Notes under the pieces: model-generated
Database searches by the model: none
The model's input: only the letters and a program-made list of their open reading frames with translations
What the model was told of the DNA's origin: nothing
Shown here: in pieces, positions 41,040 through 49,191 of the stretch
Position numbering within the stretch: position 1 is the first letter of the stretch
Layout: every line of letters starts with the position of its first letter
Position numbers and translations under genes: made by a program
Assembly (NCBI GenBank): GCA_035560555.1
Contig: DATMZF010000058.1
Coordinates: 23,252-87,251, forward strand
Reading direction: 5' to 3'
From: UBA11090 sp035560555
GTDB lineage: Bacteria; Spirochaetota; Spirochaetia; Treponematales; Rectinemataceae
Length of the DNA: 64,000 nt

Positions 41040-41777
41040 TCAGCCGATGAGCGTGCCGACGAAGGTTTCGCCGTCCAGAATGCGGAAGACATTGTCGAGA
41101 TCCTTGCCGGCCGCGCAGATCACCTGGAGCCCCGCCTCTTCGGCCTTGGCCGAGGCGATGGGGTCGAAGGGCAGGTTCGCGCCCGGCGTCCAGGTCGAGC
41201 CCACCATCGCCCTGAAATCCTTCCAGGAGATGCTGTCGATGGGCGTCGCCGTCGGGTCCAGTTTCGGGTCGGCCGTGTAGACCTTGGCGATGTTGGAGAG
41301 ATTGAGCACGGTCTGGGCGCCGAAGCGCTTTCCGAGATAAACCGCGTCGTAGTCGCTCGAGAAGCCAGGCTTCCATCCGGAGGCTACGAGCACTTTCCCG
41401 GAGAAGGTGAAGACCGCCGAGGGGTCGGTCACGACGTCGTCGGCGCAAAGTTCGCCCATGGCGGCCTTCACGAGCTGAGCGTTGATGCGCGTCGCGGCGA
41501 TGCCAATCCAGTCCAGGGCTTCGTCGGCGCCTGAGACTCCGTTGGAGTCCGGGTCCTCATTGGAACCTGGGGTTTCTCCCCTGCGCCGCCAGAATTCCTT
41601 CAGCGCGCCCTGGTAGGATCGGGCGGGACCGCCTCCGCCTATGACGAGTATCATCCGGCGATCCATGGCTTTGGCGAGCCATGTTTCTAGGCGTTTCCTG
41701 AATTCCACGAGGAAGGCGACATCGGGGCCTTCCGGAGGGGCGACAATCGAACCGCCCAAGGACAGGACACAGGTCAT
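41040..41777 (-). CDS. UMP-kinase-like amino-acid-kinase-family protein, archaeal type
   Basis: The 245-aa product has the amino-acid-kinase fold: CVLSLGGSIVAP at the N-terminus, VIGGGGPARSYQ, DWIGIAATRINAQL, NLSNIAKVYTADPK and a final FDPIASAKAEEAGLQVICAAG. The pattern is closer to the archaeal than to the usual bacterial PyrH. A Ser/Gly/Asp-rich loop (about 78-93) is inserted after the second glycine block. AGGAGG lies 5 nt before ATG 41777. It is third in a minus-strand run after the RocB-like and HAD genes. A canonical pyrH elsewhere would suggest a second role. Confidence 0.75.
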   Translation of the reverse strand: MTCVLSLGGSIVAPPEGPDVAFLVEFRKRLETWLAKAMDRRMILVIGGGGPARSYQGALKEFWRRRGETPGSNEDPDSNGVSGADEALDWIGIAATRINAQLVKAAMGELCADDVVTDPSAVFTFSGKVLVASGWKPGFSSDYDAVYLGKRFGAQTVLNLSNIAKVYTADPKLDPTATPIDSISWKDFRAMVGSTWTPGANLPFDPIASAKAEEAGLQVICAAGKDLDNVFRILDGETFVGTLIG

Positions 41778-41841
41778 CATAACCTCCTGAGACGCGGACC
41801 TGGTCGTAGAGCCGTGACCGGTCCCGGAGCCGTGGCGCTCC

Positions 41842-42486
41842 CTAAAGCGCTTTGTACTCATCGGCGAGGATCGAGGCGAGGCGTCGCGCCGATCCGGTGA
41901 AATGGATGGCATGCATGCCGAGCGCTCGCGCCGCCTCCACGTTGGCGACCGTGTCGTCGATGAAGACGCATTCCTCGGGGCTCGCGTCGGCCAGCTTAAG
42001 ACAGGCCCTGTAGATTTCGGGCTCGGGCTTCATGAGCTTTAGGTCGCAGGAGAGCAGGATCTCGTCGAAAGGCGCGATCCAGTCCTTCCCGCCACTGCTT
42101 CGGGCGCGGCCGAGCATGCATTCCTTGCCCTCTTCGTTCATATTGGAGAGGATGAGGAGGCGGCGGCCACGCTCCTTCAATCGCATGATGATGTCGACCG
42201 TTTCGGGGTTGATGTTGAACCAGCTGTCCTGGTCGAGCCTGATGAGCTCGGGAAGGGCGCTTTCGTCCACCTTCGACCCGAAGCGGCTCGCCACCTTGTT
42301 CCAGTAAACGAGAGCGTTCATGGTCCCGCGGTCGTACTCGCCCCGGTCGGTCGCGTAGGCGGCGGGGAATTCTTCGGCCGGGGCGCCTATGATCGCCGCC
42401 ATTTGATCGGCGATGTTTTTTTTCTGATCGTAGGTGATGACGCGACCGCAGTCGAAAATTACCGTCTTTATTGCCCGCATCGCCAT
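41842..42486 (-). CDS. HAD-superfamily phosphatase, YihX-like
   Basis: The 214-aa product has motif I as FDCGRVI, where the second Asp of the usual DxD is Gly as in YihX-type proteins. Motif II is LILSNMNEEG, motif III is the Lys in KLMKPEPEIYRACL, and motif IV is VFIDDTVANVEAA. The cap is the small helical type (HAD-IA). It starts 4 nt after the stop of the RocB-like gene, so the two are coupled. Substrate unknown; small phosphorylated sugars are typical for relatives. Confidence 0.85.
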   Translation of the reverse strand: MAMRAIKTVIFDCGRVITYDQKKNIADQMAAIIGAPAEEFPAAYATDRGEYDRGTMNALVYWNKVASRFGSKVDESALPELIRLDQDSWFNINPETVDIIMRLKERGRRLLILSNMNEEGKECMLGRARSSGGKDWIAPFDEILLSCDLKLMKPEPEIYRACLKLADASPEECVFIDDTVANVEAARALGMHAIHFTGSARRLASILADEYKAL

Positions 42487-42490
42487 GATC

Positions 42491-44197
42491 TCATTCCGCG
42501 CTGCGCGGCTGCGCGCCAGGCTTCCCGCTTTCGGGCATTCTTTCCAGGTCTAGCGCGCTCCTTACGAGGAGGGTGAGGAGCTTGGGCAGCTCGATGAATG
42601 AATATTCCTTGTGCACGCGTTCTCCAATCTGATGATATTCGCGGCCCCAGGGGCCGATGTTGACGACGGGGCAGCCTATCGGCGCGCGCCGCTCTTCCCC
42701 GCCGCCGGGATCGGCGACGGGAGACTGGCTTTTCACGAAAGACCTCTGGTCGGCCGAATCGGAGGGAGCGAGGAAGCTCATGTCCGATATGCCGGGAAAG
42801 TAGGGGCGGACACGGATGCTCTTGCCGATATCCCTTGAAAAATCGGAGAGTTCGGAGCGCAGCATGGCGATGAAGGCCATATCCCTTTCCTGATCTATTT
42901 CGGCTCGGGCGTAGTAGGGGGGAGCGAAGCCCATGATCGCCGCGGGGCCTTCCAGCCCCGAAAAAGGCAGGAGTTCCTGCAGGATGAGAAGTGTCTGCTG
43001 AACCCTGTCGTCGGGTTGCTGGCCGGCCGCGTAGACTCGGGCCTTTTCGAGGATCCCGGGGCTGAGGCGTTCGGCGAGGCGCGACAATTCGTCGAAATCG
43101 ACGACCTGGGGCTGTCTGGCCGGCAGGGCGAAATGTCCGGATACCCTGCGCGACAGCGTGGAGGCTCGCTCCCTGAGGGAGGAGATGGCGCGGTTCATGG
43201 CGTCGGCGGCGATTTTCCCCATGACGTCGAGTATTTCCTCTGGGCCTCGCGTGTGGCTGAGGACATTGAGAGCGCAGAAAACGGCCGATGGCGTCGTCAC
43301 GTCGTAGGCTGTCCGGGATTCCCTGAAGTAGAGGATGGTGGGCGGCGGGGCTTCCTCTCCAGGCGCCACCTGGCGCTCCTTGATGGCGTCGGGGTTGCAT
43401 TCCACCTCCCTCGCGAATTCCGAGGCGAGGAGAACCGGGTTGATGCCGTCGAAGGGGGCGCCCGCGTGGGTGCATTTCCCCACGAAGTAGACAAAGGGGA
43501 GGGTTTTCCCGACGGAACCCGTGAATACGGCCCTGCCCATTTCGCCGTTGTCCTGGTCGACGGCCGAATCCAGGTTGAAGACGGCCGAGGCTTCGAGGCC
43601 TCGCTCGTCGAGGTAGTCCTTCAATACGGCGGCGGCCGCCTTCATTCCATGGCTTGAGCCTTCCTCGTCGGCCACGGAAAGGAAGAGGATGTTGCCTTTT
43701 CTCTCGGCGCGGGAGGAAAACGTCGCCAAGACCGAAATGCCGGCCGCCAGGCCGCTCTTCATGTCGAGTATGCCCCGTCCGGGAAGAAATTCCCCCGATG
43801 CGAGATCTTCTTTCAGGCGGGACAGGGGGTTGTCCTTGCCGCTGACCTCGGCGAGGGATTCGAGCATCTTGCGGGAAAGGGTCTCGGGATCGAAAGCCCA
43901 GGGTTCGAGGGAGCCGTACATGGAAGTCTGCACCACATCGTAGTGGCCGGTGAGGACGACGCAGCGCTTGCCGGAGCCTCTGACGAGCGCGAATACGTTG
44001 GAGCGTTCCTTGGGATCGCCGGGTATGGGCATGGCCTCGAGGCTGTCGGGATTGTTCCTGAAATAGGGGATCTGTCCGAGAATGGACAGGAGGAAGGCGG
44101 GGAAAGCCTTTTCTCCGGATGAGTCCGTCACGCTCGATGTCCTCGCGAGCAGAATGGACAGTTCCTGCACGTTTTCGAAATTGGGGGATTTCTCCAT
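42491..44197 (-). CDS. M20-family metallopeptidase, RocB-like
   Basis: Predicted dizinc hydrolase of 568 aa resembling the Bacillus RocB family. The metal ligands are visible: GHYDVVQTS (His), GRGILDMKSG (bridging Asp), and VADEEGSSH (the Glu-Glu pair). The catalytic-domain end reads PVVNIGPWGREYHQIGERV. A lid domain separates the halves. ATG 44197 has no SD, but TATATT lies exactly 6 nt upstream, so the mRNA may be leaderless. It heads a run with the HAD and UMP-kinase-like genes. The substrate is probably an N-acyl amino acid or dipeptide, which is inference. Confidence 0.88.
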   Translation of the reverse strand: MEKSPNFENVQELSILLARTSSVTDSSGEKAFPAFLLSILGQIPYFRNNPDSLEAMPIPGDPKERSNVFALVRGSGKRCVVLTGHYDVVQTSMYGSLEPWAFDPETLSRKMLESLAEVSGKDNPLSRLKEDLASGEFLPGRGILDMKSGLAAGISVLATFSSRAERKGNILFLSVADEEGSSHGMKAAAAVLKDYLDERGLEASAVFNLDSAVDQDNGEMGRAVFTGSVGKTLPFVYFVGKCTHAGAPFDGINPVLLASEFAREVECNPDAIKERQVAPGEEAPPPTILYFRESRTAYDVTTPSAVFCALNVLSHTRGPEEILDVMGKIAADAMNRAISSLRERASTLSRRVSGHFALPARQPQVVDFDELSRLAERLSPGILEKARVYAAGQQPDDRVQQTLLILQELLPFSGLEGPAAIMGFAPPYYARAEIDQERDMAFIAMLRSELSDFSRDIGKSIRVRPYFPGISDMSFLAPSDSADQRSFVKSQSPVADPGGGEERRAPIGCPVVNIGPWGREYHQIGERVHKEYSFIELPKLLTLLVRSALDLERMPESGKPGAQPRSAE

Positions 44198-44233
44198 GGG
44201 CAAAATATAGCTCAAAGCCCTATGGATGCGTAA

Positions 44234-44395
44234 GGCCTCCGGCTATATTAACGGTAGTAAAGGTCTTCGCGGATCGGCCGGAGGCCGGGCCTCCGGCTAT
44301 ATTAACGGCAGTAAAGGTCTTCACGGATCGGCCGGAGGCCAAGCCTCCGGCCGCGTTAGCGACAGCAAAGGTTTTCGGCGAAAATGCCGGAGGCC
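44234..44395. repeat. Three tandem copies of a 54-bp unit with palindromic ends
   Basis: Units at 44234-44287, 44288-44341 and 44342-44395. Each starts GGCCTCCGGC (AGCCTCCGGC in the third) and ends with GCCGGAGGCC or a close form, so each can fold into a long-loop hairpin. Between the ends is TATATTAACGGYAGTAAAGG in the first two; the third is diverged. The array lies between two minus-strand genes. Confidence 0.92.
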
Positions 44396-44399
44396 GCTT

Positions 44400-46352
44400 T
44401 TAGAGGTTGAACAGCTTCCTCAGGGTGGCGATATTCCTGGGATTGACGGTCTTCGATCCCTCGTTCTCATAGGAATAGTCGATCAGATACCGATATTCGG
44501 ATTCCACTTTGCGACGCACGAGCTTCATCGTCGAGTTGATGGTGCCGTCTTCCTCGCTGAACGGCCTGTCGACGATCTGGAATGTGACGGGCACCCAGCT
44601 GGCCTGGATGAGGGAGGCCCCGGACTTGTTCTTGAAGCGGTAGAATTCCTCCTGCAGCGCCTGGCACAGCGCTTCGGCCGTCTTGACGCGCTTTTCGGCG
44701 ATGAGGGCCTTCGTCCTCGCCATATCGAGGCTGACGAGGGCGCAGGGGTACTTCTTGTACAGGCACCAGGCCATCATCTGCTCGATGACGCCCGTCGAGC
44801 CCATGACCGCGTCCTCGATCGTTTCCGGGCTGTACTTATTGCCCGATTCGGAGACGAGGAGGGCGTGCACGCGGCCTGTCACGGTGATGAAGCCTTCCTC
44901 GTCCATGAAGCCGAGGTCGCCGGTCCAGAGCCGTCCGTCGCGTAGCACGAGCGCCGTCGCCTCGGGATTCTTGTAGTAGCCCTTCATGACGCTGTCGCCG
45001 GTGACGGTGATTTCCCCGACCTGTCCCGTGGGGACCTCGTTGCCGTTCTTATCCAGTATGGCGCACTTCACCGATGGCATGATGATGCCCATGGTCCCTA
45101 TTTTCCAGGCCTCGAGGGTGCTCGTCGAGATGACGGGCGCGGCCTCGGTGAGTCCATAGCCGGGCAAAAGATAGACGCCCAGCGCGGTGAAGAATTTCTG
45201 CTGCTGGGGGTCGAGTCTCGAGCCGCCGCTTATGCAGAAGATGATAGAGCCGCCGAGAGCCTTTTTCCTGATCGTGCCGAAGAGAAGGGTTTTCGCGATA
45301 AAATAGGGGAAAAACGAGACGATTCTATCGCCGAGCGGCGGCTTGTGGCGGCCATCGCCCATCCATTTCGAGGCCGCCTCGATGCCGTTCATGAAAATCT
45401 TCGTCGCGAGCGGTCCTTTCTGTTCCACGCCGGCGATGATTTTCTTCATGAAATTCACCGTGAGGGCGGGAACGGTGAAGAGGAAGGTGGGCTGGCATTC
45501 CTGGAGATTCGTGGGGATGTTCCTCAAGAGGGCGATGCCGCCGCCGCGCGCGTCCACGAAGTAGAGCGCCACGCCGCTCCAGAGAGCGGTGAAAATCGCC
45601 GAGGTGTGGATGAAGGAATGATCGGTGGGAAGTATGAGAAGGGTCCTGAAACGGGGCGTGATGAAGCGGACGCTCAGGTCGTGGCTGTTCGTCCAGAAGT
45701 TCAGGTGCGTGAGCATCACGCCCTTGGGATTGCCCGAGGTTCCCGACGTGTAGGAGATCGTCGCCACCGTATCTTCAGTCACCGCCTCGGCGATGGTGTC
45801 GAGTCTGTCCTGAAGATTGCCGGCGCGATCGGCCGGGCCTGCGAGGGCGGCGCTCCCGGCCGCCAGGGCCTGGGAAAATCCCGCGAAGAGCCCCTCCGCG
45901 AGGCCTGCCTTCGCGGCCTGCTTTTGTGCCCAATCGAGGTCCTCGTCCAGGTAGACGAGGGTGATCGGATCGCCCGAACGCCCCGTCAGCACGCCTAGAA
46001 CGCTTACAAGCTGGTTATGGGTCGTGAGGATGAGCTTGGCCTCTGAATGTTCGAGGCGGAAGAGGATTTCATCGGGCGTGAGCTTCACCGAGAGCGGTAT
46101 CGATATGAGCCCCGCGTAGAAGCCGCCGAATTCGCCCTCGAGCCATTCGGGGCTGCCCTCGCTCAGTATGGCGATCTTGTCGCCGGGGCCGAAGCCCGAA
46201 GAGAGGAGCCACGCGGCAAAGGCCCTGGAGGCGTCCCTGACTTCGGAAAAGCTCGAGGGTTTGTAGCCTTCGTCGGTTTTCCGGAGGGCGTAGGGCTCCG
46301 ATGGCCAGGTCGCGGCCGCGTTGTCGATCATCGCGAGGACGGTTTTTTTCAT
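44400..46352 (-). CDS. Long-chain acyl-CoA synthetase (AMP-forming), paralogue 1
   Basis: Activates a carboxylic acid with ATP and CoA. The 650-aa product has the P-loop TISYTSGTSGNPKGVMLTH, the GYGLTEAAPVIS adenine motif, WTGDLGFMDEEGF and the C-terminal hinge/lysine region. It lacks a signal peptide. AAGGAG lies 7 nt before ATG 46352. It begins 35 nt after paralogue 2 and shares its organisation block by block, so the two arose by tandem duplication. In the substrate-pocket region (PTFLFTVPALTVNFMKKII) the sequences differ little. Chain-length preference unknown. Confidence 0.93.
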   Translation of the reverse strand: MKKTVLAMIDNAAATWPSEPYALRKTDEGYKPSSFSEVRDASRAFAAWLLSSGFGPGDKIAILSEGSPEWLEGEFGGFYAGLISIPLSVKLTPDEILFRLEHSEAKLILTTHNQLVSVLGVLTGRSGDPITLVYLDEDLDWAQKQAAKAGLAEGLFAGFSQALAAGSAALAGPADRAGNLQDRLDTIAEAVTEDTVATISYTSGTSGNPKGVMLTHLNFWTNSHDLSVRFITPRFRTLLILPTDHSFIHTSAIFTALWSGVALYFVDARGGGIALLRNIPTNLQECQPTFLFTVPALTVNFMKKIIAGVEQKGPLATKIFMNGIEAASKWMGDGRHKPPLGDRIVSFFPYFIAKTLLFGTIRKKALGGSIIFCISGGSRLDPQQQKFFTALGVYLLPGYGLTEAAPVISTSTLEAWKIGTMGIIMPSVKCAILDKNGNEVPTGQVGEITVTGDSVMKGYYKNPEATALVLRDGRLWTGDLGFMDEEGFITVTGRVHALLVSESGNKYSPETIEDAVMGSTGVIEQMMAWCLYKKYPCALVSLDMARTKALIAEKRVKTAEALCQALQEEFYRFKNKSGASLIQASWVPVTFQIVDRPFSEEDGTINSTMKLVRRKVESEYRYLIDYSYENEGSKTVNPRNIATLRKLFNL

Positions 46353-46387
46353 GTTTTTACTCCTTGCCGTGGCCTGCGCCATCCGGT

Positions 46388-48337
46388 TCACTTTAATTTG
46401 AACAAAGCCTTCAGCGTCTCTACATTCTTTTCGTTTGGGGTGAGGGACCCTTCCTTCGTGTAGGAGTAATCCAGAAGATCCTTGTACACCTGCGATACCT
46501 TGAAGCGGACGATCTTCATGGTCGAGTTGACCGTCCCGTCCTTCTCGCCCAGCGCGGCGGGCAGAATCTGGAAGGCCGTGGGGATCCAGGCCTTCTGCAC
46601 TTTCTTGGCCTTGGGGTCGTCCCTGAAGGCGTAGAACTCGCGCTCGAGCGCTTCGCAGAGTTCCTTGGCCGTCTTGACGCCCTTATCCTTGATGAAGCGT
46701 TCGACTTTGACCGCGTCGAGGGCGACGAGGGCGCAGGAGTTCTTTTTGTGGTCGCACCAGACCATGATCTGATCGATGAGATCGGTCGAGGTGATGATCG
46801 CCTCCTCGATTTCCTCGGGGCTGTACTTTTCCCCGTCCTCGAAGATGAGGAGGGCCTTTTCGCGCCCAACGACGACGAGGAAGTCGTCGTCGTCCATGTA
46901 GCCCAGGTCCCCGGTCCACAGGTGGCCGTCGCGCAGCGCCAGGGCGCTGGCCTCGGGATTCTTCAGGTAGCCCTTCATGACATTCTCGCCTTTTATGACG
47001 ATTTCGCCCGTGGTGCCGCGGGGCGCCTCGGTTCCGTCGGCGAGCATGATGCGGCACTTGAGCGATGGCGCGAGGATGCCAGAGGAACCGAACTTGTGGC
47101 GGGCTGGGACGTTGGCGGAGATGATGGGCGCGGCTTCCGTGAGGCCGTAGCCCTGGAAGACGGGGCAGCCCAGGGCCGCGAAGAACTCCTGCTGTTTCAC
47201 GTCGAGGAGGGCGCCGCCGCCGACGCAGAAGAGGATCGAGTCGCCGAACACCGTCTTCTTGATCTTGTTGAAGACCAGGGCCTTCGCGAAGAAGTAGGGG
47301 AGGAAGGCTCCCGCCCTCGCGCCGAAACCGGGCTTGGCGAAGCCGTCGCCGTTCCAGCGGATGCCCGCGGCGATGCCTGTCTTGAAAATTTTCTCTATGA
47401 TGCCGCCCTTCTCTTCCATGGCCTGAATGATTTTCTTCATGAAGTTGCCTGACAGCGCCGGCACGGTGAAGAGGAAGGTGGGATTCACTTCTTTGAGGTT
47501 GATGGGTATGTTGCGCAGGGTGGCTATGCCGCCGCCGCGTGAATCGACGAAATAGAGGGCGATGCCGCGCACGAGGGCGGTGTAGATTCCCACCGTGTGG
47601 GCGAATGAGTGGTCCACCGGGAGGATGAGAAGGGTCCTGTAATGGGGGGGTAGCTGGAACATCTCTATCGCGTCGTGGCAGTTGCTCCAGTAGTTGAGGT
47701 GGGTGAGCATGATGCCCTTGGGGTTGCCGGTGGTGCCCGAAGTGTAGGAAATCGTGATGACATCGTCCTCTTCGGTCTCGGCGTCGATCGCGTCGAGCCT
47801 GGCGACCATATCCGATCCCGGGGCTTCGATGAGCCTCTGTCCCTCTTCCTCGGCCTGGGAAAAGCCGATGAAACGGTCGCCCGCTATGCCGTGTTTTTCG
47901 GCCTGAGCCCTGCCCCAATCGATATCCTCGTCGAGATAGACGAGCCGTATAGCCTTGCTTTCCGCCGTGTCCAGGGCGGAAAGGACCTTTTCCAGCTGAT
48001 TATGGGTGGTGAGGAAGCCTTTGGCTTCGGAATGGTTGAGCCTGAAGGGGATTTCCTCGGCGAGCAGCTTGATCGAAAGGGGAACGGATATGATTCCCGC
48101 GCACATCATGCCGTATTCGCCGCAAATCCACTCCGGGCTGCCTTCCCCGAGAATGGCCATGGTGTCGCCCTTTTGATAGCCTCTGGAGATGAGCCAGGCT
48201 CCGAATCGGCGGGATCTCTCGCGCGCCTGTGAAAAAGTGGTCGGCGCATAGCCATTGTCGGTCTTTCTGAGCGCGTAAGGATCGTTCGCCCATTCCTTGG
48301 CGGCCTCATCGAGCATGCGGAATACTGTCCGTTTCAT
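46388..48337 (-). CDS. Long-chain acyl-CoA synthetase (AMP-forming), paralogue 2
   Basis: The 649-aa product has the P-loop TISYTSGTTGNPKGIMLTH, GYGLTEAAPIIS, WTGDLGYMDDDDF and the C-terminal domain (FQILPAALGEKDGTVNSTMK). ATG 48337 has AGGAG 6 nt upstream; the ATG at 48343 abuts the site and is less likely. It is the upstream gene of the pair and nearly the same length as paralogue 1. The middle of the protein is conserved between the two, whereas the loop near residues 150-190 (after DWGRAQAEKHG) is not. It is divergent from the exported cluster that starts at 48630. Confidence 0.93.
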   Translation of the reverse strand: MKRTVFRMLDEAAKEWANDPYALRKTDNGYAPTTFSQARERSRRFGAWLISRGYQKGDTMAILGEGSPEWICGEYGMMCAGIISVPLSIKLLAEEIPFRLNHSEAKGFLTTHNQLEKVLSALDTAESKAIRLVYLDEDIDWGRAQAEKHGIAGDRFIGFSQAEEEGQRLIEAPGSDMVARLDAIDAETEEDDVITISYTSGTTGNPKGIMLTHLNYWSNCHDAIEMFQLPPHYRTLLILPVDHSFAHTVGIYTALVRGIALYFVDSRGGGIATLRNIPINLKEVNPTFLFTVPALSGNFMKKIIQAMEEKGGIIEKIFKTGIAAGIRWNGDGFAKPGFGARAGAFLPYFFAKALVFNKIKKTVFGDSILFCVGGGALLDVKQQEFFAALGCPVFQGYGLTEAAPIISANVPARHKFGSSGILAPSLKCRIMLADGTEAPRGTTGEIVIKGENVMKGYLKNPEASALALRDGHLWTGDLGYMDDDDFLVVVGREKALLIFEDGEKYSPEEIEEAIITSTDLIDQIMVWCDHKKNSCALVALDAVKVERFIKDKGVKTAKELCEALEREFYAFRDDPKAKKVQKAWIPTAFQILPAALGEKDGTVNSTMKIVRFKVSQVYKDLLDYSYTKEGSLTPNEKNVETLKALFKLK

Positions 48338-48455
48338 TGTCATCTCCTGAATTACCGCGCTGGAAGAGACGCGCAGCGATGCGCGCATCCGCCCGGTGCC
48401 TTACGTTAACACGAAGAGGGAAAGCGGTAAAGCGCATATTTTACGGCTTTTTTGA

Positions 48456-48484
48456 TTGACACGATCCGCCTTGTGATAGACAAT
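48456..48484 (+). promoter_or_regulatory. Predicted promoter of the exported hydrolase cluster
   Basis: TTGACA (48456-48461), 17 bp and GACAAT (48479-48484). The start near 48491 leaves a leader of about 140 nt before ATG 48630, in which I see no known riboswitch pattern. Confidence 0.55.
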
Positions 48485-48629
48485 CTTTTGAACTGATTTA
48501 GTACTGTATTGCGTCGCTTCCAACGAAGCCAACATACGCACGAGTCCCGGAATAGAAAGCGCGTCGCGCATATCGGGGCGTCGTCAAAAACTTCGTCCCG
48601 AATGACGGCGCAACGTAAGGAAGGTTACC

Positions 48630-49181
48630 ATGAAACGAATTGCACTTATCTGCGCCCTCTTCGTCGCAGTCCTCGGCTCGGCCTTCGCCCAGCAGACCAC
48701 GGCATTCGCGGGAAAGCCCGCCGTTCTCACCGCCATCGGCCAGAGCGCCGATTTCGAGATGGTCAAGGTTCTGCTGACGAGAAACAAGATATCCTTCAAG
48801 GCCGATACCCTGGTCAAGGCCGAAGGTCTCGACGGGTCGGCCCAGACGCTGATTCTCGTCGTCGGCGCCAGCTCGAAGGGACTCGGGGCCGCGGGCATCA
48901 GCGCCGAGGCGGAGCTCGCGAGGACCAAGGCCCTCCTCAAGCGCGCCAAGGAATTGAAGATGAGCATCATCACCGTCCATGTCGGCGGCGCCGCCCGCAG
49001 AGGGGCCATGTCCGAAAGTTTGATTGAACCGTGCATGGCTTCTTCCGACTACGCCATCGTCGTGGCGTCCGGCAACGAGGATGGCTTCTTCACGAAATTG
49101 GCGGCCAAGACCAACATAGCGCTCACGTCGGTCGAGCGTATCTCAGCGGTCGGCGCCCCCCTGGCGGCGGCTTTCAAATAA
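48630..49181 (+). CDS. Secreted DUF6305-like protein
   Basis: The 183-aa product has a signal peptide (about 1-20, ending AFAQ) and a compact alpha/beta domain: PAVLTAIGQSADFEMVKVLL, TLVKAEGLDGSAQTLILVVGASSKGLGAAG, IITVHVGGAARRGAMSE and DYAIVVASGNEDGFFTKLA. The DUF6305 name is from memory and should be checked. AAGGAAGG lies upstream of the ATG. It is the first gene of a cluster with two aspartoacylase-like hydrolases and a gamma-glutamyltransferase, all with signal sequences. A periplasmic binding or accessory role is plausible but unproven. Confidence 0.6.
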   Translation: MKRIALICALFVAVLGSAFAQQTTAFAGKPAVLTAIGQSADFEMVKVLLTRNKISFKADTLVKAEGLDGSAQTLILVVGASSKGLGAAGISAEAELARTKALLKRAKELKMSIITVHVGGAARRGAMSESLIEPCMASSDYAIVVASGNEDGFFTKLAAKTNIALTSVERISAVGAPLAAAFK

Positions 49182-49191
49182 AGAGATGTGT

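Noticed and set aside
44226..44403. Coding repeat peptide across the 54-bp array
   Set aside because: The period is divisible by three so frames stay open, but there is no start signal and the palindromic ends explain the sequence better.
47193..47208. parS-like sequence (12 of 16 matches to the consensus)
   Set aside because: It lies inside the acyl-CoA synthetase coding region, the right half-site is broken, and it is 12 kb from parB.
48491..48629. Riboswitch in the 140-nt leader of the DUF6305-like gene
   Set aside because: No known aptamer pattern and no terminator hairpin was recognised.
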